This document shows positions 24,945 through 33,212 of a DNA stretch of 64,000 bases, one piece after another. A model generated the notes under the pieces. It was not told the DNA's origin, did not search any database, and saw nothing but the letters and a program-made list of their open reading frames with translations. Both the position numbers and the translations under genes were made by a program. Location of the stretch: contig CBDEGU010000012.1 of assembly GCA_965238045.1 (NCBI GenBank), forward strand, positions 2,046,001 to 2,110,000, written 5' to 3'. Every line of letters begins with the position of its first letter. Positions within the stretch are counted from its first letter, which is position 1. The DNA is from CBDEGU01 sp965238045. Lineage in GTDB: Bacteria; Acidobacteriota; Terriglobia; Bryobacterales; UBA6623.

Positions 24945-25673
24945 ATGAAACTCTCGGTCATCATTCCCGTCTACAACGAAGCCGCGACGATCGGGGGCAT
25001 ATTGCGGCTGGTCGATCAGGTCCAAATCGACAAGGAGATCATCGTCGTCGACGACTTTTCGACCGACGGCACCCGCGAGGTTCTCAAGGACCTCGCGGCT
25101 TCCTTTAGCAACCTCAGGGTCTTCTATCACGAGCGCAACATGGGGAAGGGCCGCGCTCTGAGGACGGGCTTTGCCGAGGCCTCCGGCGACTACGTCATCG
25201 TCCAGGACGCGGATCTCGAATACGATCCCCAGGACTATCCGAAGCTGCTCCATCCGCTGGAGCAAGGCAAGGCGGACGCCGTCTATGGCTCGCGTTTCCT
25301 CTCGACTCAGGAACACCGCGTGCTCTACTTCTGGCACTCGATCGGCAATCGTATTCTGACGCTGTTGTCGAACATGACGACCGACCTCAACCTCAGCGAT
25401 ATGGAGACTTGCTACAAGGTCTTTCGCCGGGAACTGATTCAGTCGATTCCGCTCGAGGAAGATCGCTTCGGCTTCGAGCCCGAGATCACCTCGAAACTGG
25501 CGCGCGCCGGGGCCCGCATCTACGAAGTCGGCATCGCCTACCACGGCCGCACCTACGACGAGGGCAAGAAGATCGGTGTCAGGGATGGTTTCCGGGCTCT
25601 GTGGTGCATCGCGAAATACCGCATCAAGCCGCTGAAGCTGAAGCAATCCGCCGCCTGGCCGCCCAAGGGCTGA
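24945..25673 (+). CDS. GT2 glycosyltransferase, dolichol/undecaprenyl-phosphate mannosyltransferase-like
   Basis: 242 residues. The GT-A fold markers are MKLSVIIPVYNEAATIGGIL, IVVDDFSTDGT (nucleotide binding), GKGRALRTGF, and VQDADLEYDP containing the DxD metal motif. The later part has YGSRFLST, SDMETCYKVFRRELI, FGFEPEITSKLARAG and YHGRTYDEGKKIGVRDG, which match the DPM1/polyprenyl-phosphate hexosyltransferase group. There are no membrane helices, so the enzyme is cytoplasmic or peripheral. Its product (a polyprenyl-phosphate sugar) could feed GT-C transferases like that at 4.0-5.3 kb. Convergent with pgk. Confidence 0.85.
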   Translation: MKLSVIIPVYNEAATIGGILRLVDQVQIDKEIIVVDDFSTDGTREVLKDLAASFSNLRVFYHERNMGKGRALRTGFAEASGDYVIVQDADLEYDPQDYPKLLHPLEQGKADAVYGSRFLSTQEHRVLYFWHSIGNRILTLLSNMTTDLNLSDMETCYKVFRRELIQSIPLEEDRFGFEPEITSKLARAGARIYEVGIAYHGRTYDEGKKIGVRDGFRALWCIAKYRIKPLKLKQSAAWPPKG

Positions 25674-25728
25674 GACTCGCCCGCGGACCCCGGCCCGGCG
25701 GGCTATGCCGGACTTCTGCCACGGGTTG

Positions 25729-26913
25729 CTAGAGTCCGCCCAGGGCCTCGACGCCGGGCAGACTTTCTCCAGCGAGAAATTCGAGCGAGGCTCCTCCCCC
25801 GGTTGAGATGTGGGTGATTCGCTCGCCTACTCCCGCGGTCTGGATCGCTTTTTCCGAGTCGCCGCCGCCGACGATGCTGGTGGCCTCCGAGGCCGCGACC
25901 GCCTGGGCGATCGCGATCGTGCCGTTGGCGAACGGCCCAAGTTCGAAGGCGCCCATGGGACCGTTCCAGACGATCATCCGTGCGTTCTCGATTTCGCGGG
26001 AATAGGCCTCGACGGTCTTGGGGCCTATGTCTAGAGCCATCCAGCCGCCGGGAATCGGGTCCTGCTTGCCGTCGACGATTCGCCGCTCGGCGCCGGCACG
26101 GAAGCCGGACGCCACGACATGATCGAGCGGCAGCAGCAGCTTTTCGGCGCACTGGTCCAACAGTTCGGCGGCGAGATCGAGTTTTTCATTTTCCACGAGC
26201 GAATCGCCGATGGCAATGCCCTGGGCCTTGAAAAACGTGTAGGTCATGGCTCCCCCGATCAGCAGACGGTCGGCGATCCGAAGAAGGTTGGTGATCACAT
26301 CGATCTTGCCGGAGATTTTCGCGCCTCCGAGAATGGCGACATAGGGATGCTGGGGATGGCCGACCGCCATCGAGAGATACTTCAGCTCCCGCTCCATGAG
26401 CAGGCCGGTAACGGCCCGTCCGGCGTAGGCGACCATCCCGGCGGTCGAGGCATGGGCCCGGTGGGCCGTACCGAAGGCATCGTTGACATAAACGTCGCAG
26501 AGGTCCGCTAGCTGGCGGGCGAATTCCGGATCGTTGGCCTCTTCGCCAGGGTGGAAGCGCAGGTTTTCAAGCAGCAGAACGGCGCCCGGACGCATCGCCC
26601 GCGCCGACATCGATACGTCGTCTCCCACGCAGCCCGGCGCCATCACGACAGGCCGCCCGAGAAGTTCCGACAGACGAACCGCGACCGGCTTCAGGCTCAT
26701 GGCCGGGTTCGGCTTGCCCCGCGGGCGGCCCAGGTGAGACGCCAAGATGATAGATCCGCCCTGGTCGAGAACGAATCGGATGCTGGGAAGCGCGGCGCGA
26801 ATGCGCGTATCGCTGGTGATGACGCCACTGCCGTCCAGCGGCACGTTGAGGTCCGCCCGGAGGAAGACGCGCTTCGCGCCGAGGTCGAGGTCGCGGATGG
26901 TTTCATGCGGCAT
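25729..26913 (-). CDS. pgk: Phosphoglycerate kinase
   Basis: 394 residues from ATG 26913. Glycolytic/gluconeogenic ATP:3-phosphoglycerate transferase. N-terminal FLRADLNVPLDG with SDTRIRAALPSI; ASHLGRPRG; LLENLRFHPGEEAND; DAFGTAHRAHAS; VAILGGAKISGKIDVI; the nucleotide part has LIGGAMTYTFFKAQG and WNGPMGAFE; C-terminal GGGDS and ISTGGGASLEFLAGESLPGV. Complete. It lies ~90 bases after gapA on the same strand, the normal gap-pgk pairing. The frame can be extended to 27042, but that would run into the gapA coding region and lacks a start signal. Confidence 0.97.
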   Translation of the reverse strand: MPHETIRDLDLGAKRVFLRADLNVPLDGSGVITSDTRIRAALPSIRFVLDQGGSIILASHLGRPRGKPNPAMSLKPVAVRLSELLGRPVVMAPGCVGDDVSMSARAMRPGAVLLLENLRFHPGEEANDPEFARQLADLCDVYVNDAFGTAHRAHASTAGMVAYAGRAVTGLLMERELKYLSMAVGHPQHPYVAILGGAKISGKIDVITNLLRIADRLLIGGAMTYTFFKAQGIAIGDSLVENEKLDLAAELLDQCAEKLLLPLDHVVASGFRAGAERRIVDGKQDPIPGGWMALDIGPKTVEAYSREIENARMIVWNGPMGAFELGPFANGTIAIAQAVAASEATSIVGGGDSEKAIQTAGVGERITHISTGGGASLEFLAGESLPGVEALGGL

Positions 26914-27004
26914 GATGTCAACCCGATGGCGCCGGATCGTTCGCCGCCTCCCCCAGGCTTGCCCTTGCGCCCGCGCCTGGGGCCCCTGTTTTCTTTCGGT
27001 GCTG

Positions 27005-28012
27005 CTAGGCGCCGTTGGCGCTGACACGCCGAACCAAGTCAATGACCCGGTTCGAGTATCCCCATTCGTTGTCGTACCAGGCCAGCACCTTCACGAGGTT
27101 GCCGTCGATCACGCGAGTCATCTGACTATCGACAATCGACGAGCGAGTGTCTTTGAGAAAGTCCGACGAGACCAAAGGCTCCTCGGTATAGCCCAAGATG
27201 CCCTTCAACTCGCCGTCGGCCGACTCTTTTAGCCTGGCATTCACTTCTTCGGCCGTGGTCGATTTTTCAACGTTTGCCACAAAATCGACAACCGACACGT
27301 TCGGCGTGGGAACCCGAATCGCGAATCCGTCGCACTTCCCCTTCAAGGCCGGCATGACCAGTCCAATGGCGGCGGCCGCTCCGGTCATCGTCGGGATCAT
27401 GTTCAAAGCTGCGGCGCGAGCGCGGCGCAAGTCGCCGTGCGGAAAATCAAGCGTGCTCTGATCGTTCGTGTAGCTGTGAATCGTCGTCATCGTGGCACTG
27501 CGGATCGTGAACGCCTCGTGCAACACCTTGGCCACCGGAGCGAGACAGTTCGTCGTGCAGGACGCGTTCGAGATGACGTGATGCCTCTCTGGATCGTACT
27601 GATCGTCGTTGACTCCCAGTACCAGCGTGATGTCCTCGCCTTTCGCCGGAGCCGAGATGATCACCTTCTTTACCCCGTCGCGCAGATGCTTGGAGGCATC
27701 CTCGCGCTTGGTGAACAACCCAGTGGATTCGATGACGATCTCGCCGCCCACCACGGCCCACGGAATCTGGGCGGGGTCGCGCTCGGAAAACACTCTTACA
27801 AAATGCTCGCCGATGTGCAGGCCGTCTTCATTCGCGGAGACGTTCTCTGCAAGATTCCCGAGCACGGAATCATGCTTGAGCAGATGCGCCAGAGTTCGGT
27901 TGTCGGTGATGTCGTTGACGGCAACGATATCGATGTCGCCCGCCGTCATAGCCGCCCGGTAGACGTTCCTGCCTATCCGTCCGAACCCGTTGATGCAAAC
28001 CTTGATGGCCAT
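27005..28012 (-). CDS. gapA: Glyceraldehyde-3-phosphate dehydrogenase
   Basis: 335 residues from ATG 28012 (GGAAGGGC upstream). INGFGRIGRNVYRAAM is the NAD-binding glycine motif. SNASCTTNCLAPVAK holds the catalytic cysteine; the His partner and phosphate-binding residues are in SATMTTIHSYTNDQ and HGDLRRARAAALNMIP. LKGKCDGFAIRVPTPNVSVVD and the C-terminal ILGYTEEPLVSSDF and WYDNEWGYSNRVIDLV are typical. An alternative GTG eight codons upstream overlaps nothing, but the ATG matches the family N-terminus. First of a gap-pgk pair, preceded at 24 bases by a secreted BamE-like gene. Confidence 0.97.
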   Translation of the reverse strand: MAIKVCINGFGRIGRNVYRAAMTAGDIDIVAVNDITDNRTLAHLLKHDSVLGNLAENVSANEDGLHIGEHFVRVFSERDPAQIPWAVVGGEIVIESTGLFTKREDASKHLRDGVKKVIISAPAKGEDITLVLGVNDDQYDPERHHVISNASCTTNCLAPVAKVLHEAFTIRSATMTTIHSYTNDQSTLDFPHGDLRRARAAALNMIPTMTGAAAAIGLVMPALKGKCDGFAIRVPTPNVSVVDFVANVEKSTTAEEVNARLKESADGELKGILGYTEEPLVSSDFLKDTRSSIVDSQMTRVIDGNLVKVLAWYDNEWGYSNRVIDLVRRVSANGA

Positions 28013-28036
28013 TCTTAGCCCTTCCTCTTCCACCAC

Positions 28037-28852
28037 TCATGGTTGGTGCTCGGGGTCTTCGCGCGTTTTGACCCGTCCGCCTACGTGGGCATAGGCTTCC
28101 TTGACACGGATGACTTTCTCTTCTTCAAAGGTAACAAACGTGACAGATCCGGGTGGGACGCCATAGATCCAGTCTTCGGTCTCGACTCCGTCCTTGAAGT
28201 CGCGAACCTTGTGATGCGGCTTGCCTTTGGCCAGCAGCACCATGTCGCGGTCCATGCCGGCGACGACGCGTTCTTCTTCAATCGCCTCCTGGAATTCCTT
28301 CGGCAGTTTCTCCATGTAGAGTTCGGTAGCCGAACGCCGGTCGAAATCCAGAACAGGCTTCAGAATCCGCTTCACCTCGTCGGCATCCAGGGGGGGGATC
28401 ACCTTGGGGAAAACCAGCGCGAGCTTTGTGCCTCCGGGCGCGTAGACCGCCGCCGTCTGCCCGAGTGTCGTTCCTCGACCCCTCTGGGCCCCGCTTACCT
28501 GCACCCGGTGCCACCACTTGCGCCCTCCCTTGATGCCATGGTTGAGTTCGAGGACGATGCGATTGCCCTTGAACTCGATTTTCGTGATTTCCACCAGGTC
28601 GCCAACGCGGGCGGCCGGGCCGTATTCGTCGAGAGCATCCTCCCATTCGTCCTCGTCGCGACCGCCTTCGCGGTGAATGCCCAGAGCCTTCTTCGATCTG
28701 GGAATGATTAATTTTGCCGTTCCGCGCTCAGCCACCATCTCGCGAACAATCACCGCCCGCTGCTCTGGCGAGATCTTTTCGGCGCTCTCCTTGGCCGCGA
28801 GCGCCCCTAGCAGCAAGAAGCCAGACAACACTCTGATCATCAAGTCGCGCAT
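28037..28852 (-). CDS. Secreted hypothetical protein with BamE/SmpA-like tail
   Basis: 271 residues from ATG 28852, chosen because GGGGAGG lies seven bases upstream and the signal peptide (MIRVLSGFLLLGALAAKES) then follows directly. A frame to 29053 would enter the neighbouring gene. The central part contains ARVGDLVEITKIEFKGNRIV and HGIKGGRKWWHRVQV, which looks like a small beta barrel. The end, RVVAGMDRDMVLLAKGKPHH then WIYGVPPGSVTFVTFEEEKV, follows the BamE/SmpA pattern (GM....V...LG.P, then a W-Y-...F strand). Function unknown. It sits between a CPBP protease gene and gapA with short gaps and may share their transcript. Confidence 0.7.
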   Translation of the reverse strand: MRDLMIRVLSGFLLLGALAAKESAEKISPEQRAVIVREMVAERGTAKLIIPRSKKALGIHREGGRDEDEWEDALDEYGPAARVGDLVEITKIEFKGNRIVLELNHGIKGGRKWWHRVQVSGAQRGRGTTLGQTAAVYAPGGTKLALVFPKVIPPLDADEVKRILKPVLDFDRRSATELYMEKLPKEFQEAIEEERVVAGMDRDMVLLAKGKPHHKVRDFKDGVETEDWIYGVPPGSVTFVTFEEEKVIRVKEAYAHVGGRVKTREDPEHQP

Positions 28853-28923
28853 CGACGAACCTCCCCGAATCGACATATGTCTGTTCGATCCATGTCTCGC
28901 GGCCCGTGGCAGAAGCCGGGCTG

Positions 28924-29844
28924 CTAGGGCTGTTCCCAAAGCCGCGGCTCGCCGTCGGGCGGCGGACGCCATCGCCACAGCGCGGCGAGCGCCAGCACAA
29001 TTACGATCGAGGCCACCAGTCCGGCCTCGGGCCCGTAGGCGCCTCCGCTCCACAATGCCGGTCCGGCTGGGACCAGCGAAACCGCGCTTACTTTGATTCT
29101 AATGCCACTCAGATTCGTTCCCGCGGCCACGAGTGTGATATTCCATCCCAAGTGCACTCCAAAAGACGGCCAGAGCGAGCGGGAACGAACGAGCAACAGA
29201 CCGAAAAGGAGACCAAACAGGATCGTATTGAGCACGCCGGCCGGCGAGGAGCCGGGATTGCCCAGATGCAGGACTCCGAACAGGACCGACGCTCCGGTAA
29301 TCCCTATCCAGACATTGGTCGCCCGCATGAGTTGCTGTAGTCCGTAGCCGCGGAACAGTAATTCTTCACCGGCCGCGCCAAGGGTGAGCACCAGAACCAG
29401 CATGCCAGCCGAGGGTTCCCAGACTGCTTGCGCGGCCGCCTCTCCCGTCGCCAGAGCCGGGGGATTGCTGGAGAGCACGAGCAGACCCGCCGCGTACTGC
29501 GTCCCGACAATACCCAGCGCGAGGCCGGCCCCGCCCAGCAAGCCGGCTCCGGTGGCGGCCAGAGCCCGGCGGCTGATCTCCATGCCCAGAAAGGGCAAAC
29601 TCTCTCTCTCGGCCACCGCCAAGAATACGAGCGTCATCGGCAGTACGGCGGGAAGCAGAGAAACCGCGGAGAGGACTACGCCATGGCTGGTCCACGACCA
29701 GCCATGAAGCAGATTCGCGCACAGCCACCAGAGGACCAAGGTTAAGACGGCAAAAGCCGCGAGTCGCCACCAGCTCTCGGCGATAGCCCACAACTTTGCC
29801 TTCCGCGCCGCGGCATCACGATGAACGTCGGAAACAGGCGACAT
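28924..29844 (-). CDS. CPBP family intramembrane glutamic protease-like protein
   Basis: 306 residues with about eight transmembrane helices. The CPBP motifs are GAAGEELLFRGYGLQQL (the EExxxR catalytic pair), FGVLHLGNPG (the F-x-x-x-H motif) and FGVHLGWNITL (the H-x-x-x-N motif). Family members include Rce1-like CAAX proteases and bacteriocin-immunity or regulatory intramembrane proteases. Start ATG 29844 gives MSPVSDVHRD; a GTG two codons upstream is an alternative. It starts 15 bases after the redoxin stop, so both are probably co-transcribed. The substrate is unknown. Confidence 0.85.
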   Translation of the reverse strand: MSPVSDVHRDAAARKAKLWAIAESWWRLAAFAVLTLVLWWLCANLLHGWSWTSHGVVLSAVSLLPAVLPMTLVFLAVAERESLPFLGMEISRRALAATGAGLLGGAGLALGIVGTQYAAGLLVLSSNPPALATGEAAAQAVWEPSAGMLVLVLTLGAAGEELLFRGYGLQQLMRATNVWIGITGASVLFGVLHLGNPGSSPAGVLNTILFGLLFGLLLVRSRSLWPSFGVHLGWNITLVAAGTNLSGIRIKVSAVSLVPAGPALWSGGAYGPEAGLVASIVIVLALAALWRWRPPPDGEPRLWEQP

Positions 29845-29859
29845 GGGCACAAAACACGG

Positions 29860-30372
29860 TCAGTTCTTCGACGAGCATCCGGGCCGCCAGCTCTCCACCC
29901 TCTCGCCTGGCTCCCACGGCCGCGGCATGGCGGCCCCGGAGGAGGCCGCCAGACCGGCGGCCATCGCTTCGAAATCTTCTTTGCTCCAGCCAGCCGATGC
30001 TATCTGAATCGTTCCGGAGCCGTCGAGCAAGAACGACGACGGGACGGTGCTGATCTGATAGGCCTCCGATACGGGAAAACCGTCCTCTTCCAGGTCGAAC
30101 AAGGGATCGAGCGGCAACGCAAACTCCTTGATGAACATGCGGGTGTGTTCGATAGAATCCTGGGAAATGGTTCTCACCGCCGCCCGAGCGCCCCGTAAAT
30201 GCGCGCCAAGCCGGCCGACAAACTGCAAGGCGTACTGGCACGTCGTGCAAGAAATCTTAAAGAACACAAGCAGCACGGGGCCGTTGGCAAGAATTTCGGC
30301 CAGCCCATGCGTCTTGCCCCGCGCATCGGTCAGATAAAACGGCGGCGCCGCCGTCCCGCTCTCGAGTGCCAT
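29860..30372 (-). CDS. Thioredoxin-fold peroxiredoxin/TlpA-like protein
   Basis: 170 residues, no signal peptide. AAPPFYLTDARGKTHGLAEI opens an AhpC/TSA-like fold; VLLVFFKISCTTCQYALQF carries the CxxC (SCTTCQ) at the usual active-site position; ISTVPSSFLLDGSGTIQIA has the cis-proline (VPS). A C-terminal extension (RPWEPGERVESWRPGCSSKN) contains an extra cysteine. CxxC rather than a single peroxidatic cysteine favours a thiol-disulfide oxidoreductase or bacterioferritin-comigratory type. It lies upstream of the CPBP gene with a 15-base gap. Confidence 0.8.
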   Translation of the reverse strand: MALESGTAAPPFYLTDARGKTHGLAEILANGPVLLVFFKISCTTCQYALQFVGRLGAHLRGARAAVRTISQDSIEHTRMFIKEFALPLDPLFDLEEDGFPVSEAYQISTVPSSFLLDGSGTIQIASAGWSKEDFEAMAAGLAASSGAAMPRPWEPGERVESWRPGCSSKN

Positions 30373-30565
30373 CCGCTCACCCCCCCCGGGTCCGCCGCCG
30401 TGACGTCCAACTCACCATCGCGCCGGCTGAGACAGAATTCACTTCTCATACCGCCAACCCCTACCAGTAAATCATACTGACGGCGGTTTGCCGGCGATCG
30501 GAGCACCTGGTGGCGCGAGGCTCTGGCTCTGTGTCCAGCCCGCGCTGCAAGTCCGGCTGCTCGCC

Positions 30566-31693
30566 TCACGGCGTCTTGGAGCTGGCGATGACGTTCAGGT
30601 ACTTCTCGGCGACGACCTTGAGGCTATGGTGCTCGCGAACATGCCGCCGGCCCTGCTCACCCACAAACCGCCTCATCTCCGCGTCTCCGCCGAGCAGGTA
30701 AAGGTAATGTAGCAGCATCTCGGTCTCAGCTTCTCCCGCGTCGACGGCGATCACCGTGTTTTCAGAAAATCCAGAGGTTTCCTCGCTTCGCGTCACCAGA
30801 ACCGGTTTGCCCAGCGCCATCATTTCCATCGCGATGCCCGAGGTCTCGCCGGCTCCCGGATCCCGCAGATTGACGCAGATATCGGTCAGGTTTTGAAGCA
30901 GCTGAAATTCTTCCGGAGGAGCAAACGGCAGCCGCAGCACGTGGCTTGCCTTCAAATGAGGCTCCAGGGCTTGCTCGTATTGGGGATCGACGAAATCGCC
31001 CACCAGCAAGACCCGCGCCGGAAGCCCCATGCCGGCCGCGGCGTCGAGCAGAGAACGCAGCCTCTTGGCGGGACGCAAGTACCCGAAGCACGAGACAACG
31101 ACCTCGTCGTCTCGAATGCCTCGCTCTCGCCGCGCCGCCAGACGCTCTTCGTCACTGAGCGGCTCGCGGGCCTCAACGAAATGGGGAATCTCCGCGATCT
31201 CGGCTCGCTTCGCGCCCTCGGGCACGGCCTCGCGCGCCATTCGCTTCGCGGCGGGGTTGTGAACCACAACCGCGCCGCTTCGCTCCACCAGACGCCGCAG
31301 CATGGGGTATTGAAAGTAGCGCGCCTCGATGGCGCACAGGTGCCGGTGCTCCCACAGATCGGCGGCGAGATCCCGATTCCACTCGCCGAAGTTGTAGACG
31401 AATTCTTCGATATAGCGGTCCCGAGGAAACCACCCCAAGGCAAAATGGTGCAGTACAGCATCGTGAACCACAACGACCCCGGGCTGGGCCAGCGCCGCGT
31501 CATAGACCCGCCCGTGCAACGTGCTATTGCCCATCTGATAGAGCACGGCATCGGACGCCCGGATCGCCTTTAGGTCGGGTGGGTCGTACTCGGTGACTTC
31601 GGCGAATTCCGACAGCGCCCGGCCCAGCCGCCTGGCATAGTCGGCCACGCCGGACCGCGCCGGCGGGAAAGGAGACACATGTGCGAGCTTCAC
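30566..31693 (-). CDS. GT4 glycosyltransferase (GT-B fold)
   Basis: 375 residues. MKLAHVSPFPPARSGVADYA is the N-terminal glycine-rich loop; VVVVHDAVLHHFALGWF and VVVHNPAAKRMA belong to the acceptor half. The donor half has VVSCFGYLRPAKRLRSLLDA, RVLLVGDF, and the retaining GT4 signature GETSGIAMEMMALGKPVLVTR (E-x7-E type) with ENTVIAVDAGE. Cytoplasmic, donor and acceptor unknown. Its start codon overlaps the yggS stop (ATGA), so the two are coupled. Both are oriented away from tmk. Confidence 0.85.
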   Translation of the reverse strand: MKLAHVSPFPPARSGVADYARRLGRALSEFAEVTEYDPPDLKAIRASDAVLYQMGNSTLHGRVYDAALAQPGVVVVHDAVLHHFALGWFPRDRYIEEFVYNFGEWNRDLAADLWEHRHLCAIEARYFQYPMLRRLVERSGAVVVHNPAAKRMAREAVPEGAKRAEIAEIPHFVEAREPLSDEERLAARRERGIRDDEVVVSCFGYLRPAKRLRSLLDAAAGMGLPARVLLVGDFVDPQYEQALEPHLKASHVLRLPFAPPEEFQLLQNLTDICVNLRDPGAGETSGIAMEMMALGKPVLVTRSEETSGFSENTVIAVDAGEAETEMLLHYLYLLGGDAEMRRFVGEQGRRHVREHHSLKVVAEKYLNVIASSKTP

Positions 31694-32352
31694 TTCGAGT
31701 AGTTCCGTTCGCCGAAAATCGCGCTCCCCACGCGCACCATCGTGGCGCCTTCGGCGATCGCCACTTCCAGGTCGTGGCTCATGCCCATGGAGAGTTCCCG
31801 GAGCTGATGTTTTTCTCCCAACTCGCGAAGCCTCTGAAAATAAGGACGCGTCTGCTCGGCATCTTCAAGCCATGGGGGCATGCACATGAGTCCCCGCGGG
31901 GTTAGATTCCTGCATTGCGTGAGATAGTCCCGGAGCTCTCCGATCTGCTCCTCGGCGAGCCCCCCCTTGGTGTCCTCGGCCGAGAGCTTGACCTCGATAA
32001 ACACGTCGAGCGGCGAACCGGCGTCTTCCAGCCGCCGCGCGACCTTCATGCTGGCAACCGTTTGGATGACATGGAAATAGCGGGCGGCGGCGGCGGTTTT
32101 ATTGCTCTGCAATTTCCCTATGAAATGGAAGACGGCATCGGGCATATCCAGCAGTTCCGCCGACTTCGCGGCGAACTCCTGGATGTAGTTCTCGCCGAAA
32201 TGCCGCTGCCCCGCCCGATAGGCCGCCAGCAAGTCCTCGGCCGGCTTGGTCTTGGAAACGGCGATCAGCGTGACGTCTTCGGCTCGCCGCCCGGCCCGCA
32301 CGGCCGCCCGCGCGATGCGGTCCTGGACGCGCTGCAACCTCTCGGCGATCAT
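31690..32352 (-). CDS. yggS: YggS family pyridoxal phosphate-binding protein
   Basis: 220 residues, the usual size of the PLP homeostasis protein (PLPBP/YggS). The PLP lysine is in LIAVSKTKPAEDLLAAY; FGENYIQEFAAK and FHFIGKLQSNKTAAAARYF are the phosphate- and ring-binding elements; VIQTVASMKVARRLED, VFIEVKLSAEDTKGGL, GLMCMPPW, LSMGMSHDLEVAIAEG and VRVGSAIFGER complete the alanine-racemase-like barrel. Monomeric fold type III, cytoplasmic. Coupled to the GT4 gene by ATGA, divergent from tmk across ~185 bases. Confidence 0.93.
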   Translation of the reverse strand: MIAERLQRVQDRIARAAVRAGRRAEDVTLIAVSKTKPAEDLLAAYRAGQRHFGENYIQEFAAKSAELLDMPDAVFHFIGKLQSNKTAAAARYFHVIQTVASMKVARRLEDAGSPLDVFIEVKLSAEDTKGGLAEEQIGELRDYLTQCRNLTPRGLMCMPPWLEDAEQTRPYFQRLRELGEKHQLRELSMGMSHDLEVAIAEGATMVRVGSAIFGERNYSK

Positions 32353-32526
32353 CTCCCCATTCTATATGGCCCGCGCTGAATCTCGAACCTCCCTCGCCAA
32401 CAACAGCAGCGGCTCGGACTCGCCGCCCCATCCAGTTGCCCCGTCCGATGACGCCGTCCCATGACCCCGTCCAATTATGTCGCGCCCCTCTCGCCCCGAT
32501 CGTCCCGTGATCCGCAAACAGAGCGG

Positions 32527-32532
32527 TATAAT
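32527..32532 (+). promoter_or_regulatory. TATAAT -10 element before tmk
   Basis: A perfect TATAAT ends seven bases before the proposed TTG start of tmk, so transcription would begin at about the start codon (leaderless or nearly so). No clear -35 is visible 17 bases upstream. Confidence 0.45.
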
Positions 32533-32538
32533 TGCTGC

Positions 32539-33192
32539 TTGAGTTTACCCGGCGTTTTCATCAGTTTCGAGGGAATCGACGGCAGCGGCAAGACAACCCA
32601 GCTTCGCCTGCTGCACGAACATCTCACCGCGCAAGGCCGCCAAGTTACCGTAGCGCGGGAGCCCGGCGGCACCCGTGTCGGGATGGAGATACGCCGCCTG
32701 CTGCTCGACGCGGCGAACAGCGACCTCCAACCCGTCCCGGAATTGCTCCTCTACTTCGCCTCGCGCGCTCAGAACATCGACGAAGTGATCTTGCCCGCGC
32801 TCGAACAAGGCCGCATCGTGCTGATCGACCGGTTCACCGACGCCACCCTCGCCTATCAAGGATACGGACGCGAACTAGGCGCCGGCGCCGTTCAAGCCAT
32901 CGAGCAGGTCGCTTGCCGGGGTCTGAAGCCGGATCTTACTCTGCTACTCGATATTGATGTTGCCATCGGCCTCGACCGGGCGCTGGCGCGCAACCAGGAT
33001 CAGACCGGCGATGAAAGCCGCATGGAGCACCAGGGCGCCCAGTTCTTCGAGCGCGTCCATCAGGGCTACTTAGCCCTCCGCGATGCCGAGCCCGGCCGTA
33101 TCAAGCGCATCGACGCCCGAGCCGGAATCGAGCAAGTAAGCGACGCCGTCCGCCGCGAGGTGGAGCATCTGCTAAAGCAGCGCATGTTCTAA
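32539..33192 (+). CDS. tmk: Thymidylate kinase
   Basis: 217 residues if started at TTG 32539 (MSLPGVFISFEGIDGSGKTT). The P-loop is FEGIDGSGKTTQ, followed by VAREPGGTRVGMEIRRLLLD (DR(Y/H)-type region: LIDRFTDATLAYQGYGREL) and the lid. Phosphorylates dTMP to dTDP for DNA synthesis. The frame is open further upstream to ATG 32461, but those 26 codons are unlike the family and lie upstream of the TATAAT at 32527; no ribosome site precedes the TTG, which fits leaderless initiation. Stop 20 bases from the convergent histidine-kinase stop. Confidence 0.93.
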   Translation: MSLPGVFISFEGIDGSGKTTQLRLLHEHLTAQGRQVTVAREPGGTRVGMEIRRLLLDAANSDLQPVPELLLYFASRAQNIDEVILPALEQGRIVLIDRFTDATLAYQGYGRELGAGAVQAIEQVACRGLKPDLTLLLDIDVAIGLDRALARNQDQTGDESRMEHQGAQFFERVHQGYLALRDAEPGRIKRIDARAGIEQVSDAVRREVEHLLKQRMF

Positions 33193-33212
33193 AGCAGAGC
33201 CGAGCATTGGAA

